Shown here one piece after another: positions 45,048 through 56,720 of a stretch of 64,000 nt of DNA; within the stretch, counting starts at the first letter, position 1, and the number at the start of each line of letters is the position of its first letter. A model generated the notes under the pieces. That model searched no databases. It saw nothing but the letters and a program-made list of their open reading frames with translations, and was not told where the DNA came from. Both the position numbers and the translations under genes were made by a program. Where the stretch lies: contig OY829326.1 of assembly GCA_963691655.1 (NCBI GenBank), positions 110,829,388 to 110,893,387 of the forward strand, written 5' to 3'. The DNA is from Toxonevra muliebris. Lineage: Eukaryota; Arthropoda; Insecta; Diptera; Pallopteridae.

Positions 45048-47211
45048 TGTTATTTATTAATTTTTTTACCGATTTCCATTAAAACCTACACTCTACGCGT
45101 ACGCGCCTGCAAATGTCGTATCATGTCTGAAATCTTAAACAGAATAAAAAAACAACGACTATGTAGAAAAAGTTTTTATGCGCAGTTTTTTTCAAACAGC
45201 CCAATAAAATTGCAGAACTTACACCATGAATAACAAAACGACATGCACCAATTCCTTACATTCTTCTAGGTCAATAAATTCTTGTTGTTAGAATTGATCA
45301 TTTGGCAAATCACAAACGCGTATTCAAACTGCACCACAAATCTTCGCACCCACATACAAATTTTCATATCATTATTTTCTCTATTCAACGTTTAACAGAT
45401 CTTAAACAGCTTTGCTTTGCATATAAGTAAACACAAAATAGGTCAGCAGTTATGGTAAGTATGTGGTGACAGTAATTTTCTATTCGAAACTAGGCGAAAA
45501 CCCATAAAACTTTTATTGCAACAGCGTCGGCCGACTGCATTTTAACAATAACGAAATTGGCCAAATTGTACTCGCTGGTTATGCATAATGCTAAGCGTAT
45601 TGTAAATGCTACAACATGTTACAGTCAACATAAACGTAGGCGCAGGAGAAGAAGAATAGTTGTTGAAGTAAGCAAGAAAAAAGAGGGAAAGCAAAAAAAA
45701 AAAAAAAATTATATTTTTTACATTTACTGAATATTTTACACTCTTACAATATCCATAGAACTTCCGCTCTCTTGGTATTTACTAAATGTTTCAGTTTCTC
45801 TTCATATTTGCGCATGCAGATTTTGTCACTCACTCAGAGAATTGCATTTGCTTATTCTGCTGGTCGTTCTCTCTCCCTTAGTTCGGTGTTAAAGCAAACA
45901 ATGTGTGAAAATTTAATATCGTAGAAATGTGTTGTTGTATTTTCCGGAAAATAAAATGCATTATTCAGTGTTCAAAAAAAACAAAAAAAAAAATTGTTCT
46001 TGCTGCTCATTGTTGTTAATGTTGCGGCTGTTTTGTTGTTGTTGTTGTTGTTGTATATACTTGCCTCATTGTATAGGCACGGATATAGGCTTATGTTGTT
46101 CTATAAAGTGACCGTATGTATTTCTTCGATTGTTGTCATTCGTCGGTCGTTACAATAGGAAATGGAATTGTTTGAGCATAAATAAATTCTTGTGTTGTTG
46201 CTTCTTCTTTTTCTCATTTTCCTTGCTATTGTTGTTGTATATGAATTTGGGATTGGCAAAGTCATTGTGCGTAAAACGTATCAGAGTAGCCGTATTTTCT
46301 CATTGTTGTCGATGCGGCTATTGAATTTTGGAGTTGTTTGGTAGCTTGGTTGTTTGGTTGGTGCCCCATCGTATTTATGTATGTATGTGCAATGTGGGCA
46401 CCCTGACATAAATTTATAAAGAAGCAGTGGAAGATATTGTTGACAATTCAAAGGCGACCGCATAATGCGTATGTTTCTTTTGTTTGCTAGTCATTGTTTG
46501 TTTGTTTGTTTTGTCTTTCAATGGAAATTATGGGACGGGCCAGCCAAAATGTAAACGAACGACTTTTTGATGAGTGTGTAATAACAACAAGAAATGAAAA
46601 ATCTTTGTTTATCATTCCAATTTCTTTGCCTTTTTTTTTTTTTTTTTTTTTGTGGGGAGGTTTTTGTGTAATGATGCATTAAAATTGGTTTTTAACAAAT
46701 CAAAGATTGATAGTGAAATAAAAATGATTTATTTCATTAGGTTTGCTTTTACGCGAATTGGTTATAATTTATTTAGCAGAGTGTCTATTTAATGTTATTG
46801 GCTTTGAGCGTCTTAAATATGATTACATTAATCGATTTTATTAAAAGTAACCAGCGTAACTAGTGTAACTAGCGGTTGCTTTTGGTTTTTGGGTTTCTTG
46901 AGAAGAAACCAGCATGAATTCTAACTGGAGTACTCATAGACTTTAGTATCACTTTTCAAGCATTTAAGCTACAGCACCTAACTACTCTAGAAGACACAAC
47001 AATTTAATCAAATTGAGACTTTTATCTCAAGACATTAAAGCATATGCGAAATAGATCAATGTGTTCTGAGCTGAAGTTTAAAATACTGCGGCCTTTACTA
47101 CGTTTATTCTCGTTAAGGTTAAGCAAATTTTATTTCAGCCAAACTCAGACTTTGAGTTTTCATTAAAACCATTTAGTATGGGTACATTCAAAAATCAAAG
47201 GTAAAGCTGGT
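45048..47211. other. Non-coding stretch with microsatellites
   Basis: No gene recognised. (GTT)n lies at about 46033-46053, an A-run at 45694-45708 and a T-run at 46631-46651. Short frames around 46000-46460 are compositional. Confidence 0.5.
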
Positions 47212-48105
47212 CAAGGTCGTATTTAGGGGGGAGGTTTTGGGGATTCTAACCGCCCCCCCCCCCCAATGTGGAAACTTTCTTCTATTTTTTGATGAAAAAA
47301 AAGTCAAAATAAAATCTATTGAACAGTTTTTAAATATTTTTTACTTCCAGCGGTTTCTTTCTAAAAAGTCAAATACAATAAAATAAACTTGAAATTTTAA
47401 TTACACTATGCGACCAGATCCGATTTGTTTTCTTTGACATGAGGTTTGACTTTGGATGCTAAGCAATTCTGCATTTATAGTTTTTCTAGGTCAGGAACTG
47501 TTTTTGATTTACAGTTTCGGGTTTAGGGCTCATTTGGAAGGGCATGATTCAGCCAATAATTTCTGGATTTCGAAGTTTGTAGCACGCCAGTGTTCAGCTC
47601 TCCAATTTAAAAAAAATGGCCAAAAATTCTATTTTAGGGTTTTCCATCCCATTTTTTCTCAAACGTGGCGTGATGGGAAATTTTTGATCTCAGATTCGTG
47701 TTCAGTATAAAAAATTCATTCACAAACACTAGGAACCATTTTATTCGCAAAGCCCATGTAGGGCAGTAGTAGTGGATCAGCTCCAAAGTTCAAGGGAACA
47801 ATCTTAAAATGTAATTAATTCTTTAACCCATTATTGCTCAGAGCACCCCGACTCGGAAGACCTCTTTCAATGCAGTAACTGCACGAATTTCGGGAATATA
47901 AGCGAACCTCATCCGGATACCTTATCATGGCCCGAATTCCCACTGATAATCATTTGAAAAAAATGAGCCTCTGACTATTTTTAGTATTTTTGGAAATTGT
48001 TTTGAGGTTGGGCTCATCATCAGTAATGGCAAGTCAATGTCAATTTTCTTCGAATGAAAACCCCCCCCCCACCCCCTCCGAAAAAAAATCCTGGCTACGG
48101 CCCTG
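47212..48105 (+). mobile_element. Non-autonomous hAT element, copy 3
   Basis: Starts CAAGGTCGTATTTAGGGGG and ends ATCCTGGCTACGGCCCTG. The flanks AAGCTGGT (47204-47211) and GAGCTGGT (48106-48113) match at 7 of 8 positions, the expected hAT duplication. It shares CTCAGATTCGTGTTCA, TTCTCAAACGTGGCGTGAT-like and AGCACCCCGACT blocks with copies 1 and 2 but has a different middle portion. No transposase; minus-strand peptides with RRGWGGG are translations of the G-run end. Confidence 0.85.
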
Positions 48106-48113
48106 GAGCTGGT

Positions 48114-50815
48114 CATAGAAGTCGTAGCTTCAATATATTCTAAATTTCTGAAGCTGCATTAATGGGTATTTGTAAATGTAAGCACTGGTTGTGTATTCAT
48201 TCACCATTGCTCCATGAGGCCTCTGGTCAACGTGAAAACACTCGATACACAGCATTCTAATAAGTTTCTAGCTCTTGTTCTAGGCAACCTTGAACATTGG
48301 CAAAGTTGTTTGTTGGGGTATAAGTTCTACCTTCAGTCGGCGGATTCAAGATTGTAGCAAAACAGATTCAAACAAATAGAAATGAGACTAACTGAAACTG
48401 AACAATTTCTATGGTTAATTCTTATCTATGAAATTTATTGGCTTTCTCATTGCGCTAAATTTAGGCTCTGATCTTCTCGAAGAGTAATACCCAGTTAAAT
48501 ATTTTCTGTACACTAATTCTGCCGCTTGAAGGATATTACTGGCGAATCTAAGATTTTGAAAGCCTTTTGAATATCTGTGAGGAGAGCTATTCTTGCTTTG
48601 TTCTGAAGAACGTTTTCTTCTGACGCCTTTGGTGCTGCGCTTATCGTTATGATTTTAGTCTAAAATGCTTTAGCTGAGTACGATGGGATTGGTGTATAGG
48701 AAAAGGAGGTCGTGAAAACCCGCACCATTTTCATAAATCTATTTTTAGTTCATTGATATTTCGTTTTTTGTTGAAGTTTCTACACATTCAATTGCGCCTC
48801 AAATCTAGTCAAATATAGTTACAAATTTATTAATGCAAAAGTAATTCACCGAATTAAAAATATACTTATGTACAGGCCACACCCTATTGAGCAATTTATG
48901 CCAATTTTATTAAGAATAATGAAATATAAAAAAAGAAAGTGATTACCTTAAATATTTCACAAAGAACCCCAATGAGTTGTACCCCTTAATCTGAAGCTTC
49001 ATTCCACGAAAACAATTCAATAAAGGCTTATTAAAACTAACCATTAACTATCTCCACTATATTCTTGCATAACCTTATGAATTTTACATTCTTTCGCTTA
49101 TTCAATCATGAAAATTTTAGTAATCTCAAATTCAAATAAGTACTATAGTAACCAGAACGCTGTTTCTTTCATTCATTCTCCACAATAGATTAAACGTTTA
49201 ATTAATATTGCAACGTAAGTTTTCACACTAGCAAGCAGTCAAGTCTGAAAAAGAAACTAACAACCATACAATAAACGGGTAAAACAAAAAAGAAACAACA
49301 ACAGCAAGATACTCTGTTAAGCTCGTATATGAGATTGCGATGAAAATCTGTAAATAATAAATGGATTTCATTTAAGAATTCTCGAAGGAATGTACCCAAG
49401 TTATTTTATATGGTAACTGAACTACATTCACTACACCTACGCTATTGTGCCTGGCTGTGAGTTAAGCTAATGTAGAATATTTAAGTTAGTATAAAAGTTA
49501 CCAATTGTTGCGGCACGTTGAATATAGGCCAGAGAATTTCAGTAATGAAAGTTTTATAAGAACTTTTAGTATGGCATTAAGTAAATACAATACATACATA
49601 AAATATATACATAGTATATGCATTAGGGTGTATCGATTTGTATGGAATAACTGGTTTTTGGCAAACAACAAAGACAGAAAAATTCGTTGTCAAGTTCTTT
49701 TTAACATTGCCAAATAAAGTACGGCAAAAAATTGGCTTTGACCTACTCCAAAATATTTGTGGTTAAAGTTCCTTTACTTACTACTTTATTCGGCAAAGTT
49801 GATCAGAATTAAACAATGGATTTTTCTATCTCTTAAAAAAAAAAAAAAAACTCGGTACGCCCTAATATGCTTAGTTTATATTTAGTTTTTCTAAATATGT
49901 ATATATATAAATATATATAGATACTTTCATTTATGTTAGTTATTTATTTGATTCGTTTTCTCTGCCAGAATATTTAAAGCTTTTGATTTTCAGGATTATG
50001 TGCTGTGTTTATTTGTGGTTTATACATACACACATATTTGTTCGTGTTTGTATTTGTATGTGCATTCATTGGAAGTAGAACTATGTATTACAATGTGTTG
50101 CCAGAATTGTTGTTGTGTAGTCCCAATTGCGTGATATCATACTTATTTGAAATTGCTTATACTCTCCATATATAGGTTGTTGATGCTGTTATTTAGGTGT
50201 CTGTATTTATACTTTAGTTGGTAAAAAAATAACCCAATGAAATTATTTTTATAGCTTTTAAATAAATTGATTACACTAAGACAAAAGATTTAAAAAAAAA
50301 AAAAAAATTAAATTGCTGCATTTTAAATACATACATACATATTCAAAAGAGAACAATACGTGCATAAATAATTGCATTGACCCTTAACTGCAGAAGCTAT
50401 TTTACTGTTTTTTTTTGAGCAATCAAATATCGAGTAATTACTGCCATTGTTTTTAAGATTATTGCAGTGTTTTAGATGGATATTTTATGTGTTAGTTTGG
50501 CACCAAATAATAATGATCTTTCCTGCAGTCTACAATTGTGGTTTCAAGTTTTGGGGTGATTTCTTTAAAAATTTAAGTGTATGAAGGCTATACGAATAAA
50601 TAAATTTATAGAATATGACACAGTTTGGAAAGTTAAAATAATGCCAATCGCTCAAAATACTCTTATAGTTTATTTTAATATTCGACGGTTTTTTCTTTGA
50701 TAAGGTCAATGCTTCAATCGTCGATACTTTTTCTTTAACATCACAGTGATAGATTTGCCAATAGATGCAATAAACTCTTCTTCATCTGGTGCTAGTTCTT
50801 CTGACATATAATATT
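48114..50815. other. AT-rich non-coding stretch
   Basis: About 2.7 kb without a recognised gene, RNA or element terminus. A-runs at 49836-49850 and 50294-50307; ATATAT tract at 49900-49920. Confidence 0.55.
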
Positions 50816-50819
50816 TGCC

Positions 50820-51625
50820 GTTATCTGTAGCAAGGTCTTCACCTTTCGTTCAACCATTCGTTCATGGACAATTCACATTCACTTTCTACCAGATTTTGTT
50901 GACGCGAAATTTTTGAAAATAAATTTTTTTGGTCACTTTTAGAGTAAACTTTCACGGTCACATTATAATGCTCAAACTGTCTGGCTAAACTGGTAATGAC
51001 CCAGATAAATATTCCCCCAGCAAATAAGTGCTTCGCAGTGTAGAAGCATGTGCTCTGGAGTTTCAACTTCTTCGTGACAGAATCTACAGGTGTTATCCTG
51101 TACTATCCAAAGATTTTTCATGTGATCCCTCTGTTTACAATGCCTTGAAAGCAAACCCATTATAATTCCGAGTTGGTTTTTGATCAGAATTATACATAAA
51201 GCTGCTCTCTTTTAGTTGAAGTCCTTAATTAATAATTTTGACTGTCTAAGCCTAGGGATTTGAGCTCAATAGCTTGACCTGCCTGGCTTCTCATCCCACC
51301 TTAATTTGCCTTTTATAATTTTGGTTTCTATACCTAGAAAGGGTTCTGAATGTAATGTTTGACCGCTGTTTTCCTTGGCTGATAATCGGGTATTTCATTT
51401 TCATGTATTTCTGTATATACAGGGATCCAGAATATGGATACCTTATTTATCTTACCTAAATCATTTAGTAGCTCCAGGCATTCACAGATTAGCTTTGGAA
51501 ATATCTCAATTAAATATATCAGATTAAATTACTATATCCTGGCCTTTACACTTACGCTTGAGGTTAAATTGTGTGCAAAGCTTTCTCTGTTTGAAAAATG
51601 TCCGGAGTCTTCTCCATAGGCTCAA
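50820..51625 (-). pseudogene. LINE remnant (RNase H end and Cys-rich tail)
   Basis: Read on the minus strand from about 51500 down, LELLNDLGKINKVSIFWIPV and YTEIHENEIPDYQ correspond to the last RNase H block (IFWVPGHSGIEGNEIAD), with the glycine-histidine pair already lost. The tail at 50972-51160 reads MGLLSRHCKQRDHMKNLWIV, then DNTCRFCHEEVETPEHMLLH and CEALICWG, i.e. the C-x2-C ... H-x4-C arrangement of LINE C-termini. The intervening sequence is decayed. It is a 5'-truncated non-LTR element of the same broad group as those at 2.8, 27.5, 37 and 55 kb. Confidence 0.75.
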
Positions 51626-51866
51626 GGGGTTGGTTTTCGATTTATATATTCCTGTACTGGTCCCAAATAAATATATTCGTACAAAAGTGTAATTGATATA
51701 AGAATAAATTATATGTTATGCATGGTAATGCCTCTATTTACTTTGTCTTGTTTTAAGTAGCAAAAAAAATAATCATTACTCTGTTTACGTCGTTCAGTTA
51801 CTCGATTTACGTTGTGAAATTACCTGCCATATTTCGATTCAAGTTGTTTTTTTTTTATTTACGTCA

Positions 51867-53471
51867 CACAGTGTAGCGAGTATGGACAAAATACCCAAAT
51901 TGCGATATTAAAAAATTAAAATTTGGGTATGAAGTTTCAATGATAATTTAGTTACAATAAGAAAAATCCAAAAGATTGTTGCAAAATATTTATAAAGAAA
52001 AAAGTTATGGGAGTTCAAAATCATTAATTTTTATGTCTTCACTCTACCATATTACAAAGTAAAATTTATGCTTCATCTTTGCATTTCGATAACTTGAGTG
52101 TAACTCGATTTATGAATCAAAAGTGTTGATAACATATAATTAGGTAATTTTTTAAAACTGGCAATGCTAAATTTGCATATGCAGTTATGACGTTTGATTT
52201 TACCGATATTGTAAAGCAATATAAAGAAAGCACTCTAAAAAAATTAAAAGTCTGAACTTTAAAGTTAAATAAAAAAAAAACACTTCTTAACACTTTCGAC
52301 TTTTTTTATATTTTTTTCAAGCAAGTATTTAGATTAATATTTGAGTTTAAGTTTCAGCTGCTTTTGTCTGCTTTTTCTGAACATATACAACTTTTTCAGT
52401 AAGTATCCCAGTGCAAATTAAAGCGGTTTTTAATACTTGGTTGCAAGTAAAAAGCAATAAGCAAGCCAACACGTTTGATGGTGTAAAAAATTTTATTGAG
52501 AAGGAACTTGGGGGTGTAGGAAAAAAAAATCTGAGAAATTGAGGCTAATGATCTTAAAATTTAGTACCAGCTAGAATGTATGGTGTTGAGAAAGACAAGT
52601 CATATGAAAAAAGGTGTAAGAGAACGAAAAAACGGAGAGTAGATAAGCTTATAGCTTGAAGCAATCCCGAAAAAAAAATAATGAAAGCTGCATCTTAGTT
52701 GTTTACAGACAGGAATCTAAAAATGGGAAAAATGGGGATAAGAAAGAACTACTCATATCGTCAGAAGCATATAAAGGTACGGAGGACGATGACAGTTAGG
52801 TTTCTTCAGGTAGGTTAACTAGCGATGATGATGAAAGCTAAAGTGATTAATTTTTTTTTCAATGTGTGTCAATATGAAAAAAAATGAAATTTGTATGTAT
52901 TTAAATCCCACATTTATTTTTTTTAATATGAAAGGTGGGCGTGGCCGATAGCAAAATAGTTTTATCTCTTAGTAATCTTGGGGACTATTCTCAAGAATTT
53001 TCAACTTTCTGCCGATATTTATTTTGATATTACATTAGTTTTCTTAAAAAAAAATTTAAAAAGTTATATGAGAGGTGGCCGTGGTTTTAATCCGATTTTC
53101 CTAAGATTTTGTGTATTAGCTTCGTTTCTCATAAAAACGATGTGTACCAAATTTCATTAGTCTACAATAACTCCTTCTATTTTTGTCCGTTCATTACGTG
53201 AACTCGTCACACTGTGCCACGCCCATATTCCCAATCTGGACCATTTTTGTTTTAGGGAGTGGTTACATTATCAGTAGCTACTGCACAACAGTTACTTCAA
53301 CAGTTTTTGAGATATTGTAATTTTTTGATTCAGCTTGTATGGGAAGTGGTCGTGCCCGTTAATCGATTTGGTTGAAACACGCAATATTTCTTAATCTTTA
53401 CCTTAAAAATATTTGCCTACCACTACTCTTTCTATTTTTGTCCACCGGTTGTATGGAGACGCTACACTGTG
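51867..53471. mobile_element. 1.6-kb non-autonomous element with CACAGTG ends (Transib-like)
   Basis: The ends CACAGTGTAGCG (51867-51878) and CGCTACACTGTG (53460-53471) are exact 12-bp complements. A subterminal GGACAAAATA motif is also mirrored (TATTTTTGTCC near 53432). The 5-bp flanks CGTCA and CGTCG match at 4 of 5, and both are GC-rich. CACAGTG-like termini with 5-bp CG-rich target duplications are characteristic of Transib; this is an inference, because no transposase is present. The right third is made of repeated units: AGGTGGGCGTGGCCG, GAGGTGGCCGTGG and GGAAGTGGTCGTGCCCG near 52933, 53073 and 53342. The terminus itself is duplicated (TTCTATTTTTGTCC ... CACTGTG near 53172-53212). Confidence 0.6.
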
Positions 53472-53524
53472 CGTCGTGAAAATATGGAAACCAAACAAAT
53501 AAATTTAATGCAATTAATTAATAT

Positions 53525-54560
53525 TTAGGGTATTCATAAGTTGTCGGAGGAGATTACGGTTCCTGGGGTGCCAAGATTTGAGGGTGGAAATTGCATATGT
53601 TAACCGAAATAAGTTGAACATATGAGCGATAAGTTTCGAGTTTTACCTTTGTTTTTGAGATATTCATGATATACCGTTTTTTGTGTTTGACTACAATTTT
53701 AATAAATTGTAAATGTAAATTAAGATCATCCAAAATTTTAATTGTAATTTTTCTACTTTTTTATTAAAAACATAGGCTTTTTTCTTTTCTTTTTGTTATC
53801 TCAAATTTAGTAATTTTAAATTTACCATTTACATATTATAAAAATTGTTATTGTCGTGACTAGTGTTTTAAATGTAAAAGATTGTATAATCTTATAACAC
53901 TGGGATGTACCTTATAATTAAATAAATAAATAAAAAAAATAAATAATAAAAAAATCTTTAAAAAGCAACTAATGTTATTCTTTGTTGGTATAATAAATTT
54001 AATACAAAAAAACAACAAATTTTTTTTATTCAAAAATAGCGCAATTTTTAAGAGAAATTTTTTATTTTTGTTTGTATTAAATTTATTATACTAATAAAGA
54101 ATAATTATAGTTCGAATTTTAGAGGTTTTTGAAGTGTTTGAAGGTTTAGCAGCGTTGAGAGTAAATTTTCAAGATCAAGTCATTGAAAAACATATCCGCC
54201 CAACGGAAACTACTCATTTAAATTCATTATCCACCAATTCAATAATAAGAAGCCAAAGATCTAAAATCACCACTCCTTGTTTTCAACTTATTTCTGTTCA
54301 AATATTTATGTTATTTCAACTGTCAGACCTTTCGCAAATTCAGTCATTTTTTTTTACAAAATTGCACATAACTCGAAAGCTAAGCCGATAATAAAAATTA
54401 GCACTAGTTATTTGCAGCTTATTTCGGCTTTAACATGATATTTGCTCTCTTAAATCTTGGCGCCCTAGGAACCGTATTCGTGCCAGTTCTCGTTTACTGT
54501 CGTCTAATTGTAATGTAGTATAATTTTGTATGAAAATATGAGAATTTGTGAATACCCTAA
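53525..54560. mobile_element. 1.0-kb TIR element of unknown superfamily
   Basis: TTAGGGTATTCA at 53525 is matched by TGAATACCCTAA ending at 54560. After a gap, the inverted similarity continues: ACGGTTCCTGGGGTGCCAAG (53555-53574) against CTTGGCGCCCTAGGAACCGT near 54456-54475, then GCCGAAATAAG-type sequence further in. Terminal repeats thus span about 110 bp on the left and about 170 bp on the right. Either TA or ATT could be the target duplication. No transposase. An AAAT-rich tail-like segment (53920-53955) and a second nested inverted repeat (next entry) occupy the interior. Confidence 0.65.
53973..54104. repeat. Inverted repeat with about 40-bp arms
   Basis: TTCTTTGTTGGTATAATAAA followed by TTTAATACAAA (53978-54007) is complemented by TTTGTATTAAATTTATTATA and CTAATAAAGAATAATT (54070-54105). 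Arms match at roughly 90 percent with about 50 bp between them. It may be a small MITE nested in the TIR element. Confidence 0.65.
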
Positions 54561-55259
54561 TTGTGTATTCTTATTTTGTATACGAACACTACAAATGCCA
54601 TGAGCATTCACACACTATCTCTCACACTATTATTCTCTTTTCATATACGCTGTTGCAAAACTTTCAAAGAAGTTTTACTTTTATCGAATGCAATATGTTG
54701 CGCTTGGGAGTTTTTGAGCTAAGCACTACACAGCGTAACTTTAGAATGACGAATATTTCACAAGAGCCTTTTTATTGCTTTAAAAAAAAAAAATAAATAA
54801 AAAAACAGAAAGCAACTCTTACTCAAGCTCTTTATAGTAATTTCTAATTTAAAAGAATTGTTTTGGAATACTTTTTTATGGTATCTGCTAAGTTGTTTAA
54901 AAAATAATAATTTTGGCTCTCGAGTTTAAATAAGGAAAACTTTGTTTGCGGCGTATTCGTAGGTGAGGGACATATGCTACATCTGCCTTTCGATGCTTTT
55001 CGCTTGACTAAATGAATCCATGAAAAATTTTTCAGATCGAGTTGTAAACTAAGAAATATGGTAAAAAATAAAAACTTTTGAAGTTTTTTTTAAAGATGTT
55101 GTGCTAAATTTCTAAGAAATTGATAAACGGGTGTTTCCGAACACTAACAGAAAAAAGTTGTTGTCAATTTTAGATTTTTAGAGATTGTCGTAGAAAAATG
55201 AATATAACTTTACATCCTTAAGTCACTTCAGGAAGGTCTGAATATAATATTTCATTTCT
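54561..55259. other. Non-coding spacer
   Basis: AT-rich, no gene recognised; A-run at 54782-54792. An 82-codon plus frame at 54548-54796 has no recognisable domain. Confidence 0.5.
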
Positions 55260-56092
55260 TATCGTTACGGGTGTTTGTTCAAGGCTATGCCGCAAAAGAA
55301 ACTCTTAGACTAAAAGAATCTAACGTGTGGAAATCAGCAAACAATGCACACTCTACAATTTTGAATGTGATGGGTCAAGATGGAATCAAACCTGACTTAG
55401 AAGTGGCCACGGAATATATGACATCAAATTAAGATTTTATAACTGGTAATGCTGGTATTACCATCTTTACTGATGGCTCAAAGATGGGGAATGGAACTGG
55501 TCTCTACTCCGAAGACTTGCAGCGAAGGCGCCCGTTTCGTCTTCCTGACAGCTGCAGCGTTTTTTAGGTAGAAATTTTTACTATTGAGAAAACAGCTCGA
55601 CTTCTACAAAATAGTATGATGCGGATTTCGAATATAACTATCTTTACTGACAGTCAGGCTGCATTGAAGGCAATAGAATCTAAAATAATTAAATCAGAGA
55701 ATATCGTGCTTCACTGATGGCTATTGAGCACCACAAGATCACTCTCTGTTGGATTTTTTGGACATAGCATTATTGAAGGGAATGAAATAGCAGATGAAAT
55801 GGCCCGAAGGGGCTTTGAAATGGATATAAACGAGGCGCATACCTCTAAATAATCTCTGATGTGTAAACTATTTAGGAGAATAGACGAGTACACCATCGCG
55901 GTGTCAAATGACGCTTGGACTAACCTAGATGACTATATAGTTTCAAGGGTCTTATGGCCAAGGTTAGATAGGAAGAGGATAAATGTCCTCATAGGGCACA
56001 ACAAATCCGGAGAACTAAATAGTTCAATAGAGACATTACCTGGACGGCTGACGGAAACCGTGGTTAGAGAAGTGCCTCCTCCTGGCAACTAA
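55260..56092 (+). pseudogene. LINE remnant (RNase H domain to C-terminal region)
   Basis: In one continuous plus-strand frame with a few stops: GYAAKETLRLKESNVWKSAN (end of RT/connection), ITIFTDGSKMGNGTGLYSED (first RNase H aspartate, FTDG codons at 55466-55477), PFRLPDSCSVF, ITIFTDSQAALKAIESK (second aspartate near 55649), FFGHSIIEGNEIADEMARRG (third block) and SRVLWPRLDRKRINVLIGHN (downstream motif). The Cys-rich tail is absent, cut off by other sequence near 56092. The frame is unusually well preserved compared with other LINE remnants in the window, but stops near 55568, 55716 and 55851 make it non-functional. Confidence 0.85.
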
Positions 56093-56359
56093 ATGAGGGC
56101 AATTACAATGGACAAATAAGTCTCCGAGCGGAAGTATATATTTGGGACATTCTCTGTCAACGAGAGACCCTCCGCCCCTCCTCCCCCCTGTCCAAAATTG
56201 GTTAAGGTATTTCAGGGTATGTTTGAGTTCAAATGAAAGCTTATTATCTCTAGTTTCGAATGAAAAAAGTCTTTTTGGATTTGGCATGATGGTGGACCAA
56301 TATGGCGGCTGCAAGTGTACCACCTCACATTGAAAGAATAGCTTATCAAGCGTACGTTT

Positions 56360-56720
56360 ACCCAAGTCATCATAAAAGAATAGATAAAGCCTTTTTTCAT
56401 ATATATTTTTTCGCTGAATATGAATCTAATATTATTTTTCACGGGAAATGTTACGTGTTGTCCCTAACCTCAAAAAAGTTCCTAAAAAGCTGTTTTTCGG
56501 GTCTCACGCTTACTCAAGTCATCATAAAACGACGGAAAATCCTATTTTTGTCTAATTTCAGTTGATAAACATGAATCTAATATTATTTTCCACGGGAAAT
56601 GTTACGTGTCGTCCCTAACCTCAAAAAATGAAAAATCTCAAAAAACAGTTTTTCGTATCTCACATGTCCCAAGTCATCAGAAAACTTGTCGAAAAACTTA
56701 TTTTTCATTTTTCGTTCCTT
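56360..56720 (+). repeat. Imperfect tandem repeat, unit about 152 bp
   Basis: The landmark AAGTCATCA recurs at about 56364, 56516 and 56671, and ATGAATCTAATATTATTTT at 56420 and 56571, giving unit lengths of 151-155 bp. Each unit contains CACGGGAAATGTTACGTG and GTCCCTAACCTCAAAAAA. About 2.4 units are present. It follows a C-rich segment (56165-56190) and ends in AT-rich DNA. Confidence 0.8.

Noticed and set aside
47925..48116. Minus-strand frame with RRGWGGG, and the similar FFSGGRGF frame at 34360-34695
   Set aside because: Both translate the G/C-run terminus of hAT elements, a known source of spurious predicted proteins.
53880..53960. (AAAT)n segment as a LINE 3' tail
   Set aside because: The upstream sequence shows no LINE coding block or flanking duplication; simple AT-rich repeat cannot be excluded.
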